From assembly GCA_963713965.1 (NCBI GenBank), contig OY970217.1:1488001-1552000 (forward strand): DNA of 64,000 nucleotides, given 5' to 3'. This document shows, piece by piece, positions 25,035 through 35,334 of this stretch. The notes under the pieces are model-generated. The model did no database searches and was not told the DNA's origin. It saw nothing but the letters and a program-made list of their open reading frames with translations. Numbering within the stretch: position 1 is the stretch's first letter; each line of letters opens with the position of its first letter. This DNA comes from CALAGB01 sp963713965 (lineage in GTDB: Bacteria > Chloroflexota > Chloroflexia > Thermomicrobiales > Thermomicrobiaceae). Made by a program: the position numbers and the translations under genes.

Positions 25035-25958
25035 ATGCTTCAGCGCACAATCCGAGTCGGGACCCGTGGCAGCGCACTGGCGCTCTTGCAGGCCAGAATC
25101 TTCACCGATTCCGTGTCGCGCCACTATCCAGATCTCCACCTCGAAACCGTCGTGCTCAACACCTCTGGGGACGTCGATAAGCAGACGCCGCTCGCCATCC
25201 TCGGTGGCCAGGGCATCTTCGCCAAAGAGCTGGAAGCCGCACTCCTGTCCGGCACGATCGACGTCGCGGTCCACAGCGCCAAGGACCTCACCTCAGAACT
25301 ACCAGATGGATTGACGATCGGTGCCATCTTGAACCGGTCCGATCCCCGTGACGTCTTGCTCACGGCCGATGGGAAATCCCTGAGTGATTTGCCCGCCGAG
25401 GCACGTGTCGGCACGAGCTCACGCAGGCGCGTCATGCAATTGCGCCACGCCCGACCCGATCTGCGTGCCGTCGAGCTGCGGGGCAACATCGACACACGTA
25501 TGCGCAAGCTGGAGCAGGGCGAAGTGGACGCAGCCATCATGGCGGCGGCCGGTATCGAACGCATGGGCTGGGCTGAGCGCATCGGCGAGTACCTGTCCAT
25601 CGACACCTTCGTTCCGTCACCTGGCCAGGGCGCGTTAGGCGTCGAATGTCGCGCTGGCGACGATGAGATTCTCGAACTGTTGGCGCGGGTCAACGAAGAG
25701 GACGTGGCAGCAGAAGTAGAAACTGAGCGTGCCTTCCTGCGCGCCGTCGGTGGTGGCTGTCAGTCCCCAATTGGCGCGTTGGCCAGGGTCGATCGCGGGT
25801 CTGTGACGCTACGGGCCATGCTGGCGGACGAGGAGATGACCGCTGCTTGCTACCAAAACTCGACCAGCAGCCTGGAACGTGCCACCACCACTGCGGCCGA
25901 GCTCGCCACTCAGTTGCGGTCGGCGCTTGAAATGCGATTGGCCAGGCCGGCATCGTGA
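25035..25958 (+). CDS. hemC: Hydroxymethylbilane synthase (porphobilinogen deaminase)
   Basis: HemC joins four porphobilinogens into hydroxymethylbilane. The 307-residue product has TIRVGTRGSALALLQ at the start, FAKELEAALLSGTIDVAVHSAKDL with the catalytic Asp, and ELRGNIDTRMRKL and PSPGQGALGVECR. The cofactor cysteine is in AVGGGCQSPIG; with this start it is Cys242, the same number as in E. coli, which supports ATG 25035. The frame stays open upstream to a TTG at 24924 through a low-complexity stretch. It is the first gene of the haem operon and its last codons overlap the next gene (GTGA). Confidence 0.93.
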   Translation: MLQRTIRVGTRGSALALLQARIFTDSVSRHYPDLHLETVVLNTSGDVDKQTPLAILGGQGIFAKELEAALLSGTIDVAVHSAKDLTSELPDGLTIGAILNRSDPRDVLLTADGKSLSDLPAEARVGTSSRRRVMQLRHARPDLRAVELRGNIDTRMRKLEQGEVDAAIMAAAGIERMGWAERIGEYLSIDTFVPSPGQGALGVECRAGDDEILELLARVNEEDVAAEVETERAFLRAVGGGCQSPIGALARVDRGSVTLRAMLADEEMTAACYQNSTSSLERATTTAAELATQLRSALEMRLARPAS

Positions 25959-27433
25959 GTCGTTTGGGACGGCTCGTGCTCTGTTCGCATGGTCCCGGTG
26001 ATCCGGATCTTCTGCCGGTCAAGTCGGTCAACGCCCTGGCCACAGCCACCCTGGCCCTTTATCCGGAGTCGACTCCCGCCGGCGTGATAGCACTCATCAA
26101 TCCCACGGCTCGTCGCGAGATTTTCCCTCTTTCCAGCAAATTGCTCCCTGGCGAGCGGACCTGGGCCGATGTGCGCGAGGAGCTAAGCGCGGGTGGAGTC
26201 GTCGTTCGGATCTATCCCGATAGTCCACAGCTCGATCCGGTCGCACTGCGTGAGGCACGCATGATGAGGCGCGACGACGTTGATTTCGAAGTCATCTCGG
26301 AACCAGTGGTTGGGCTGCAGGCGGCGGCCTACTGCGGCGTTCCGCTCGATCTCGATCGCGGCACCGTGACATTGGTGGGCGAGCAGCCGATTGCGCCACT
26401 CGGCACCATAATCTCCGGCACTGCCATCGTGATGATCGGCCGCATGGAGCGACCACACGAAGCGGCTGAAAACCTCATTCGCGCCGGTTACAGCAGCACG
26501 ACGCCCTGCCTGGTCGTCCATCACTCCACCTTGCCGACGCAAGAGGTACGTGAATCGATGCTCGGGAATCTCGGCACGCGAACCGATCCGACCACCGGAG
26601 GTGTTCTGGTCGCTGGTGATGCCGTGCGACAGCGGCCCGCCTTTGCCTGGTTCGAGCGCCTACCCCTCTTTCGCCAGCGCGTCCTGGTGACGCGTGCCAG
26701 CGGTCAGGCCAACGAGATGAGCCTGCGGCTGCGCGAATTGGGTGCCGATCCAATCGAGCTGCCGACCATCGAGTTTGCGCCGCCGAGCGACACCGAGCCA
26801 ATACAGGACGCACTCACTCACATCTCCGAATACGACTGGATCATTTTTACCAGCGCCAACGGCGTCGAGGCCTTCTTTCACTATCTAGACGCCGCCGGGC
26901 GAGATCTGCGCGCGTTAGGCAACGCGAAGGTCGCGGCCATCGGCAGCGCCACCGACGCCCGGCTGCGTAGCCACGGCGTGAAGACCGATTTCGTGCCGGA
27001 GCGCTTCATCGCCGAGGAGGTCCTGGACCGGCTGCTCGAGCGTGGGGCCGGCGATGGGCGCATCCTACTGCCGCGTGCTGAGCAGGCGCGCGATGTCCTT
27101 CCGGATGGCTTGCGCCAGGCAGGGGCGGAAGTCGACGTCGTTCCGGTCTATCGAACGGTCCAGGCCGAGGCGAATCCTGCGGCGATGGCACGCGTACGAC
27201 GTGGCGACATCGATGTCGTGACGCTGACCAGCTCATCGACCGCACGCAACCTCGCGACGTTGCTAGACGGCCAGATGGAATCCCTGAATCGCGCCACGGT
27301 TGCCTGCATTGGGCCCGTCACCGCCGAGACAGCCACGCAGGTGGGTTTCACGGTCGACATCGTCGCGAATGACTATTCGATTCCCGGCCTGCTCGCGGCC
27401 CTCGTCGCCGCCAACGAGAGGAAATCCCGATGA
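25955..27433 (+). CDS. hemD: Degenerate SUMT-like domain fused to uroporphyrinogen-III synthase HemD
   Basis: A 492-residue fusion. Residues 1-230 have the fold order of tetrapyrrole methylases (SUMT/CobA): HGPGDPDLLPVKSVNALA aligns with the GAGPGDPxLLTLK start, and PVVGLQAAAYCGVPLDLDRG with the later PGITS...GIPLTHR block. Catalytic signatures are lost: the usual GGDPFVFGRGGEE segment reads YPDSPQLDPVALREARM. Residues about 240-490 form a normal two-lobed HemD (VLVTRASGQANEMSLRLRELG, FTSANGVEAFFHYL, TLTSSSTARNLATLL). HemD closes hydroxymethylbilane to uroporphyrinogen III. The methylase half may be structural or regulatory. GTG 25955 overlaps hemC's stop, and its own stop overlaps hemB's ATG, so translation is coupled throughout. 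Confidence 0.85.
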   Translation: MSRLGRLVLCSHGPGDPDLLPVKSVNALATATLALYPESTPAGVIALINPTARREIFPLSSKLLPGERTWADVREELSAGGVVVRIYPDSPQLDPVALREARMMRRDDVDFEVISEPVVGLQAAAYCGVPLDLDRGTVTLVGEQPIAPLGTIISGTAIVMIGRMERPHEAAENLIRAGYSSTTPCLVVHHSTLPTQEVRESMLGNLGTRTDPTTGGVLVAGDAVRQRPAFAWFERLPLFRQRVLVTRASGQANEMSLRLRELGADPIELPTIEFAPPSDTEPIQDALTHISEYDWIIFTSANGVEAFFHYLDAAGRDLRALGNAKVAAIGSATDARLRSHGVKTDFVPERFIAEEVLDRLLERGAGDGRILLPRAEQARDVLPDGLRQAGAEVDVVPVYRTVQAEANPAAMARVRRGDIDVVTLTSSSTARNLATLLDGQMESLNRATVACIGPVTAETATQVGFTVDIVANDYSIPGLLAALVAANERKSR

Positions 27434-28455
27434 CCGCACCTGAGCTTTCGTTCCACCGATTCCGTCGATTGCGACGGACCGAGGGGCTTCGTCGCATGGT
27501 GCGCGAGACGCGCCTCTCGACTGACGAGCTGATCTACCCGCTCTTCATCACCTACGGAGCCGGCGTGCGTCAGGAAGTCACCTCGATGCCGGACGTCTTT
27601 CAGATCAGTGTCGATCAGCTTCCGTTCGAGATCGAGGAGTTGCGACGGATCGGCATCGGTTCGGTACTCCTCTTCGGCATTCCGGAGACCAAAGACGAAC
27701 TGGCAACCGGCGCATACGACGAGCACGGCGTCGTGCAGGAAGCCATTCGTGCCATCAAACAGATTGATCAGGATCTCGTCGTGATCACCGACGTCTGCAA
27801 CTGTGAGTACACCTCGCACGGACACTGCGGCATTCTGATTGACGGCGATGTGGATAATGACCCTACGCTGGAACTGCTGGCGCGCACGGCCGTTTCGCAC
27901 GCCAAGTCGGGTGCCGACATCGTGGCGCCGTCCGACATGATGGACGGTCGCGTGGCGGCAATTCGGCAGGCACTGGACGCTGCGGGTCACACTCAGACAC
28001 CGATCCTCTCTTATTCCGCCAAGTACGCCTCCGCTTTCTACGGTCCGTTCCGGGACGCTGCCGATTCAACGCCCGAGTTTGGCGACCGACGATCGCACCA
28101 GATGGATCCGGCCAACAAACGAGAAGCCTATCTGGAGATTCAGGCCGATCTGGACGAAGGGGCCGACGCCATCATGGTGAAGCCCGCATTGGCCTATCTC
28201 GACGTCATCGCCGGGGCGCGCGAACGATTCGATGTTCCGATTGCTGCCTATAACGTCAGCGGCGAGTACTCCATGGTGAAGGCAGCGGCGCTGAGCGGTT
28301 GGATCGACGAGCGACGGATAGTGATGGAATCGCTCACCGCAATCAAGCGCGCGGGGGCCGACATGATCATCACCTATCACGCCAAGAATGTGGCACGTTG
28401 GCTGCAGGAGCAGTCAGGAGTTGCTGAACACAGTCTGACGTCGAGACCCAACTAA
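27430..28455 (+). CDS. hemB: Delta-aminolevulinic acid dehydratase (porphobilinogen synthase)
   Basis: HemB condenses two 5-aminolevulinates into porphobilinogen. The 341-residue product has the zinc-binding cysteine motif DVCNCEYTSHGHCG, placing it in the catalytic-zinc class. The first Schiff-base lysine is in LSYSAKYASAFYGPFRDAA, and the second in DAIMVKPALAYLDV. YPLFITYG near the N-terminus is family-typical, and the MVKAAALSGWID stretch follows. ATG 27430 overlaps the hemD stop (ATGA). A 37-base gap separates it from hemL. Confidence 0.95.
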   Translation: MTAPELSFHRFRRLRRTEGLRRMVRETRLSTDELIYPLFITYGAGVRQEVTSMPDVFQISVDQLPFEIEELRRIGIGSVLLFGIPETKDELATGAYDEHGVVQEAIRAIKQIDQDLVVITDVCNCEYTSHGHCGILIDGDVDNDPTLELLARTAVSHAKSGADIVAPSDMMDGRVAAIRQALDAAGHTQTPILSYSAKYASAFYGPFRDAADSTPEFGDRRSHQMDPANKREAYLEIQADLDEGADAIMVKPALAYLDVIAGARERFDVPIAAYNVSGEYSMVKAAALSGWIDERRIVMESLTAIKRAGADMIITYHAKNVARWLQEQSGVAEHSLTSRPN

Positions 28456-28492
28456 ACGACGACGCAACACAAGGGATTGAGGGAACAGCAGA

Positions 28493-29779
<1,287 letters not shown>

Positions 29780-29799
29780 CAGGGACGATTCAAGGTTTC

Positions 29800-31074
29800 A
29801 TGGACGTGAACCGGATCAACGACATCTTTCTGCTGAGCGTCACGCACCACACAGCCCCGATCGAGGTGCGCGAGCGGCTGGCGCTCGACCAGGAGCAGCA
29901 AGCGGCGCTGATGGATGATCTCAGTGAGATCGTCGATGAGGCCGTGGCCATCGTCACCTGCAACCGGACCGAGATCTATGGTGTATCGGCCGATCATGAC
30001 GCTCCCCAGTCGGTGAGTTGTTGCCTGGCACGGCAGTCTGGATTTCCTGCTGACGCGTTGCGCGCCCACCTCCGATGCATGCGTGGAGCCGATGCAATCA
30101 AACATCTCTTCCGCGTCACCTCGGGACTCGATTCGCTGGTGATCGGCGAGCCCCAAATCTTGGGCCAGGTGCGCCAGGCCGCCGACGCCGCGCGCAAGTC
30201 GGGCCATTCCGGGCCAATCCTGGAGCGCCTCTTCAACTACGCGGTGGTCACTGGCAAGAGAGCTCGGCACGAGACATCCATTAGTCGCGGCGCCGGTTCG
30301 ATCAGCCACGCCGCGGTCGAGTTGGCGCGGTCCACTCTCGGCAGCCTGCAGAACCGCACCGGGCTGGTGGTCGGCTTGGGCGAGATGGGCCAGCTCGTGG
30401 CTCGTAACCTGGTATCCAATGGCCTCGGCGATTTGCGGCTGTGCAACCGTTCGCCGGAGCGCTCCGTCTTCTTCGCGCGTCAACTCCACGCCACCGATGT
30501 CGACTGGGACAGTCTCGATGAGGCGCTGACGAGTACTGACATCTGCATCACGGCTACCGGCGCCAGCGAACCGATTCTGACCAGGCCGCGGCTCGAACGC
30601 GTCGTTTCTCAACGTGAAGACCGCCCTCTCCTCTTGATCGACATCGCCGTGCCGAGAAACGTCGAGCCAACCGTCGCGTATATCCCCGGCGTTCACCTGC
30701 ACGACATCGACTCGCTCCATTCCATCCGCGAGGAGAACTTGCAGTCCCGTGAAGAGACGATCCCTGAAGTGGAAGCGATCGTCGAGCATGAGCTGCGTGC
30801 GTTCGGCACCTGGAGTCACGGTCGACAGTCGGCTCCCGCGATCCAGCGCCTGCGTCAACACGCCGAAGCAATTCGCCAGCGTGAGGTGCAGCGGGCGCTC
30901 CAACGACTCGGCCACCTCGATGAACGAGATCGTGAAGTCGTCATGGCGCTGAGCCACGCCATCACCAACAAGATGCTGCACCAGCCGGTCACGTGTCTGA
31001 AGCGCTCGCCCGATCCAGGCGAACAGTCACGTGCCCTGATCGAGCTGTTTGGGCTGGACAGCGCAGACCGCTAA
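29800..31074 (+). CDS. hemA: Glutamyl-tRNA reductase
   Basis: HemA reduces glutamyl-tRNA(Glu) to glutamate-1-semialdehyde with NADPH. The 424-residue product has THHTAPIEVRERLAL and the catalytic cysteine in VTCNRTEIYGV (Cys54). SGLDSLVIGEPQILGQV follows; the NADPH domain has VVGLGEMGQLVARNLVSNG and a long C-terminal helix carries the dimerisation segment. It is the last gene of the hem cluster, 20 bases after hemL. Its position at the end of the operon is unusual compared with the more common hemA-hemC-hemD order. Confidence 0.94.
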   Translation: MDVNRINDIFLLSVTHHTAPIEVRERLALDQEQQAALMDDLSEIVDEAVAIVTCNRTEIYGVSADHDAPQSVSCCLARQSGFPADALRAHLRCMRGADAIKHLFRVTSGLDSLVIGEPQILGQVRQAADAARKSGHSGPILERLFNYAVVTGKRARHETSISRGAGSISHAAVELARSTLGSLQNRTGLVVGLGEMGQLVARNLVSNGLGDLRLCNRSPERSVFFARQLHATDVDWDSLDEALTSTDICITATGASEPILTRPRLERVVSQREDRPLLLIDIAVPRNVEPTVAYIPGVHLHDIDSLHSIREENLQSREETIPEVEAIVEHELRAFGTWSHGRQSAPAIQRLRQHAEAIRQREVQRALQRLGHLDERDREVVMALSHAITNKMLHQPVTCLKRSPDPGEQSRALIELFGLDSADR

Positions 31075-31263
31075 CTCGCTTCTTGCTCGAGTGCGCGGAA
31101 TCCGCACCTGCCTGCGGCTACCGAAACGATGACGACCATCGGAGCAGACGCGTTGGTCCGGACAGACCGGAGGGTGGTAGCGCGACGGCGAGGACCCGGT
31201 AGCGGACCGACGCATCTCAATATATGATGGTCAAAATTGGCCGATTCGTGGGATGAGGGACGC

Positions 31264-31578
31264 ATGCCACTTCTCTCAGTAAAGACGTTCAGGCCGCACC
31301 CGGGAACGACTGATGACACGCTGCAACTCGTGAAAGACGCCCGGCGCGAGATGTTACGGGTTGACCCGAACCGCACGGTGCGGATCTTTCAGGTGCAGAG
31401 CGGCGAGCACACCGGTGAGGTCAGCATCATGATCGAATATGCCGATCGTGATGCTTTCGCGCGCATCAGGGCAAAAGAGCAAGCGGATCCGGGCTGGCAG
31501 GCGATTGGCGAGCGTGCCAATGGCCCTGACCGTCCGGCCGAGACGCTCTCCTACGATCAGATGATCGAGATCGACTAA
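31264..31578 (+). CDS. Small dimeric alpha-beta barrel-like protein (antibiotic-monooxygenase/NIPSNAP type)
   Basis: A 104-residue protein. The pattern LLSVKTFRPHPGTTDDTLQLV-type strand-helix followed by EVSIMIEYADRDAFARIRAKEQADPGWQ resembles the ferredoxin-like alpha/beta fold of dimeric stress-responsive or antibiotic monooxygenase domains. In these, the DxDAF...W segment often lines the active cavity. No cofactor motif was visible. The ATG at 31264 has GAGGG a few bases upstream. It stands alone downstream of hemA. The fold assignment is tentative. Confidence 0.5.
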   Translation: MPLLSVKTFRPHPGTTDDTLQLVKDARREMLRVDPNRTVRIFQVQSGEHTGEVSIMIEYADRDAFARIRAKEQADPGWQAIGERANGPDRPAETLSYDQMIEID

Positions 31579-31653
31579 CCGCGGAGGACTGTACCGTCAA
31601 CCGACGCTCGGTCGGCCATGCCGCCTTATGCGCGGAAACAGCCGAACAGTACC

Positions 31654-31917
31654 TCATGCCGCCGGTGCGGCAGCGGCCATGATCGTGATCTCCGCTCCAG
31701 AGGCACGAACGTCCTCCAGCAGGTCGAGCGCGCTCAATACCAATCCTGCGTTTGGGGCAACCATGAGCCCCGCTCCCGCTGGTTTGAGCTCCGCGAAACG
31801 TTCGAACAGAGACACGCAATATCCCGCTCGCCGCAGAGCAATGGCGGCGGTCAGGCCGCCAATCCCTGCTCCAATAACCAGGGCTGCTTGTGGATGATCG
31901 TACATGCTCCCATACAT
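31654..31917 (-). pseudogene. Truncated FAD-dependent monooxygenase (N-terminal fragment)
   Basis: Only about 87 residues remain. ALVIGAGIGGLTAAIALRRAG with FERFAELKPAGAGLMVAPNA is the start of a salicylate-hydroxylase-like FAD monooxygenase, normally about 380 residues. The frame ends in a short Ala-rich tail (IMAAAAPAA) and a stop, and nothing recognisable follows on the same strand. ATG at 31917 or 31905 could be used. The rest of the 31579-32120 gap holds no other gene. It is a remnant of a deleted catabolic gene. Confidence 0.6.
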
Positions 31918-32120
31918 CCGCGATGACTCCTGATTGCACGGGAACCATGTGCGAGCCCGCGCCGTATTGCCGAACATACCGGCCACACCATGTGCATTCT
32001 ATCTCAGCTGATCAGAGACACGAACGTAGAGCGCGCTCGCCAGATCTGTGTTATGAAAGGCGCGCGGAACAATGCGTAGTTGATGTGACCAACTCACGAT
32101 CATGCAGAGAGGACCGCAGG

Positions 32121-33611
32121 ATGGCGGATTTCGAGACCGACGTGGTGGTCGTCGGAGCGGGGAACGCGGCGCTCTGTGCGGCACTGGCGGCTCGGCAGCA
32201 AGGCGCCCGCGTGCTGGTTCTGGAGCGCGCTCCGGAGCGGGAGCGGGGCGGCAACAGTCGCTACACCGCGGGCGCCATGCGCTTCACCTACAACGGCGTC
32301 GACGACCTGCTCAAAGTCATGCCCGACCTCCCGGAAGACGAGCAGACTGACGTCGATTTCGGCACCTACACGCGTGATCAGTTCTTCGCCGATATGGAAC
32401 GCATCACCCAGTTCCGCTCCAATCCCGACCTCACCACCACGCTGATTGACAAAAGCCTGGAGACGATGGTCTGGATGCGCGAACAGGGGGTCCGCTTCTC
32501 CCCCTCCTACAGTCGACAGGCATTCAAAGTCGACGGCCGGTTCAAGTTCTGGGGCGGCTTGAGCGTCGAGGTTTCGGGCGGCGGACCCGGCCTCATCGAA
32601 ACTCTCAATCGCGCCGTCGAGCGGGCCGGCATCCAGGTCGAATATGGAATGCGCGGCGTCTCGCTGATCGAAGAAGAAGGCGTTGTCAAAGGTCTTGTCG
32701 CTCGTCGCGGCGGCAAAAGGCTGACGGTCCAGGCTGGCTCAGTGGTTCTTGCCTGCGGCGGATTCGAGGCCAATGCTGAATGGCGCACGCGCTATCTTGG
32801 CCCCGGCTGGGACTTGGCAAAGGTGCGCGGCACGCGTTACAACACGGGCGACGGAATCAGCATGGCGCTCGACATAGGCGCACTCCCCTACGGCAACTGG
32901 TCCGGCGGCCACGCCGTCGCCTGGGACCGCAACGCCCCCGATTTTGGCGATCTGCGAGTCGGAGACAATTTCCAAAAGCACAGCTATCCGTTTGGCATCA
33001 TCGTCAATGCCACCGGGGAGCGGTTTGTGGATGAAGGGGCCGACTTCCGCAACTACACCTACGCCAAGTACGGCCACGAGGTCCTGCATCAGCCGCAGCA
33101 GTTCGCCTGGCAGGTCTTCGACAGCAAGGTAACCCATCTTCTGCGCGACGAATATCGCATCCGCGAGGTGACCAAAGTTCGCGCAGACACGCTCGAGGAG
33201 CTGGCCGAGAAGCTGGACGACGTCAACGCCGAGGGCTTTTTGCGCATGATCAGAGCCTACAACGAATCGGTGCGCACGGACATCCCCTTCAATCCCACCA
33301 TCAAGGACGGTCGCCGCACCGAGGGGATCACACCACCGAAGTCCAACTGGGCCAACCCGATCGACACGCCACCATACGAGGCCTATCAGGTGACTTGCGG
33401 CCTGACGTTCACCTTTGGGGGCCTCAAGATCGACGACAACGCCCAGGTACTGGACAGCGAAGAGCAGCCGATTCCCGGGCTCTATGCCGCGGGCGAATTG
33501 GTCGGCGGGCTCTTCTACTTCAACTATCCAGGTGGAACGGGGCTGATGTCCGGCGCTGTCTTCGGCCGCATGGCTGGCACCTCAGCAGGCAAAACGGCCG
33601 TGGCGGGGTAA
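32121..33611 (+). CDS. FAD-dependent oxidoreductase, tricarballylate dehydrogenase (TcuA)-like
   Basis: A 496-residue flavoprotein of the fumarate-reductase/succinate-dehydrogenase family. VVVVGAGNAALCAALAARQQG and LERAPERERGGNSRYTAG are the FAD motif and the covalent-free GGNS loop typical of TcuA. The active-site region NSVRTDIPF/NPTIKDGR and the ending PGLYAAGELVGGLFYFNYPG are also seen. TcuA oxidises tricarballylate to cis-aconitate in Salmonella; the substrate here is inferred only from similarity, because no tcuB or tcuC is present. AGAGGA precedes the ATG. The upstream frame to 31890 has no ribosome binding site. Confidence 0.8.
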   Translation: MADFETDVVVVGAGNAALCAALAARQQGARVLVLERAPERERGGNSRYTAGAMRFTYNGVDDLLKVMPDLPEDEQTDVDFGTYTRDQFFADMERITQFRSNPDLTTTLIDKSLETMVWMREQGVRFSPSYSRQAFKVDGRFKFWGGLSVEVSGGGPGLIETLNRAVERAGIQVEYGMRGVSLIEEEGVVKGLVARRGGKRLTVQAGSVVLACGGFEANAEWRTRYLGPGWDLAKVRGTRYNTGDGISMALDIGALPYGNWSGGHAVAWDRNAPDFGDLRVGDNFQKHSYPFGIIVNATGERFVDEGADFRNYTYAKYGHEVLHQPQQFAWQVFDSKVTHLLRDEYRIREVTKVRADTLEELAEKLDDVNAEGFLRMIRAYNESVRTDIPFNPTIKDGRRTEGITPPKSNWANPIDTPPYEAYQVTCGLTFTFGGLKIDDNAQVLDSEEQPIPGLYAAGELVGGLFYFNYPGGTGLMSGAVFGRMAGTSAGKTAVAG

Positions 33612-33617
33612 TGTCAT

Positions 33618-34277
33618 CTACATCCGCCACTCGAGGGGATCGATGTGCTGGGCCGGTCGTTCGACTGGCTCGACCTTTGCCTTGCGCAACACCACGATGA
33701 CTCCGGCCGCCTTGTCCTGAAGCGTCTGTCGCTTGCGATCCCAGGCGATCCACAGGTGACCGAAAAAGCTGACCAGAAACGCGACATAGGCGATGTTGAG
33801 GAAGAATGCCGCAAAATTGCTGACCTTGCCCGAACCGCCACCCCAATCAAGCAGCAGGAGCAGGAACCACGACCCGATCAGAATTGTCATGAGCAAGCCC
33901 CGGACGAGCGCCTTTACCAATACCGGCGGTTCGCCCGTTTCCACGTCGACCAGCTTGATCCCAGCGAGGGCCATCCCCGGCGAGCCGCCGCGCATGGCGA
34001 AGTAGGTGAAATAGGCAAAGATCACCGCGGCCACGAAGATCATCCAGAGCCCATCGATCCATGCGGAACGGGCCGAGTAGCCGATCGCCAGCAGGATCAT
34101 GCTGGAAAGGATTGACGGCAGCACAAAGCTGAGGAGCCAATCGATCGTGAAACCGGACAGACGCCGCCAGAAGCCCGCCGCGTTCGGCATCGGCTCGAGC
34201 CGCGCTTGCTGAGCAGACGTGGTCGGTTCGACTGATCTGGTTGTTTTGGTTGACTTACCTGTCGCGGGTCTCTTCAT
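33618..34277 (-). CDS. RDD-family membrane protein
   Basis: A 219-residue protein. After a basic Thr-rich N-terminus (about 30 residues), AAGFWRRLSGFTIDWLLSFV is the RDD entry, in which the RxxxxxxDxL charge pattern is conserved. About four hydrophobic segments follow (IFVAAVIFAYFTYFAMRGGS, LLMTILIGSWFLLLLLDWG, FLVSFFGHLWIAWD). RDD proteins can act in ion or solute transport, mostly undefined. It is convergent with the TcuA-like gene (7 bases between stops). Confidence 0.8.
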   Translation of the reverse strand: MKRPATGKSTKTTRSVEPTTSAQQARLEPMPNAAGFWRRLSGFTIDWLLSFVLPSILSSMILLAIGYSARSAWIDGLWMIFVAAVIFAYFTYFAMRGGSPGMALAGIKLVDVETGEPPVLVKALVRGLLMTILIGSWFLLLLLDWGGGSGKVSNFAAFFLNIAYVAFLVSFFGHLWIAWDRKRQTLQDKAAGVIVVLRKAKVEPVERPAQHIDPLEWRM

Positions 34278-34460
34278 GCGTCGATCGTGCCCCTATCGGG
34301 ATGGCGTCGACATCGGGGTCGCGCAGAACCCATCCCAATGCGTGTGAATAATGCTCCGGTCAAGTGTACCGGTTTGGCTCGGCATTGCACGGTCTCCGCC
34401 GCTCCAGCAGTATGATTGCAATCTTCCGACTGATAGAGAGCAAACGCGGGGAGGAACACC

Positions 34461-35297
34461 ATGAGTAAATCGGACGGAATTTATCGCTTCAAGGTTGGGA
34501 ACTTTGACTGCACTGTCTTCAGCGACGGCATCGAACTGCAATCGGACGAGGAGACGCCGCCACTGCAGTTCGTCAATTCAACCGACGAAGAGGTGCTGGC
34601 GACCCACCGCGCCTACACCGAAGCCACCGGCGACCCAGCCAGCGCGTTCAGCATGAACGTGCTTATGATCGATACCGGCGACCACCGCGTATTGGTCGAT
34701 ACCGGCTGCGGGCCGAACAGCCAACGGGCCGGGACCGGCAATCTGCTCGGGCTCCTGTCCGATGCGGGCATCTCAACCGCCGACATCGACACGGTAATCA
34801 TTACGCATGGTCATTGGGACCACGTCGACGCGAATACCGACGGGCAGGGTCACCCGACCTTCCCCAACGCGCGCTACGTGATCAGCGACGTCGAGTGGAA
34901 CGAGCGCACGAAAGAGCCGAACGAGACGGACAAGAAGCAGCTCTTGTCGATCGCCGACCGCTTCGAGCAGATCCCGATGGACGGCGAAATCGTTCCCGGC
35001 ATTCTAGCGATACCGGTGCGCGGCCACACTCTAGGCCAGATCGGGCTGCTGATCGAATCGAACGGAGAGCGCTTGCTCCACACCGCCGACGCCTTCCACC
35101 ATCCGGTGGAGCTCTATCACCCTGAGTGGTATTTCGACTTCGACGCCGATCCAGAGGCGACGGTCAGTACTCGACGGCGCCTCCTGGACATGGCTGCGCG
35201 CGAGCACCTGCCGGTGGTCACCTACCATCTTTCCTTTCCAGGCATCGGCTACATCGTGTCGGAGGGCGACCACTGGACCTGGCAGGCTAAGGCGTGA
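34461..35297 (+). CDS. Metallo-beta-lactamase-fold hydrolase
   Basis: A 278-residue MBL-fold protein. The metal motif THGHWDHVDAN (HxHxDH) is complete, and further ligands are likely in RGHTLGQIG (His) and TADAFHHPVE (Asp, His). This family covers lactonases, glyoxalases II and others; the N-terminal strand FDCTVFSDGIEL resembles quorum-quenching N-acyl-homoserine-lactonase-like members. GGGGAGGAAC precedes the ATG. A PLP dehydratase gene follows 37 bases later on the same strand, so they may form a small operon. Confidence 0.8.
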   Translation: MSKSDGIYRFKVGNFDCTVFSDGIELQSDEETPPLQFVNSTDEEVLATHRAYTEATGDPASAFSMNVLMIDTGDHRVLVDTGCGPNSQRAGTGNLLGLLSDAGISTADIDTVIITHGHWDHVDANTDGQGHPTFPNARYVISDVEWNERTKEPNETDKKQLLSIADRFEQIPMDGEIVPGILAIPVRGHTLGQIGLLIESNGERLLHTADAFHHPVELYHPEWYFDFDADPEATVSTRRRLLDMAAREHLPVVTYHLSFPGIGYIVSEGDHWTWQAKA

Positions 35298-35334
35298 TTC
35301 GCTGGTGTCTCGCAGGTATTTCGCAGAGGGAAGC

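Noticed and set aside
34370..34430. Promoter for the MBL-fold gene (TTGCAC with TATGAT)
   Set aside because: The spacer is about 20 bases, too long for a confident sigma70 promoter.
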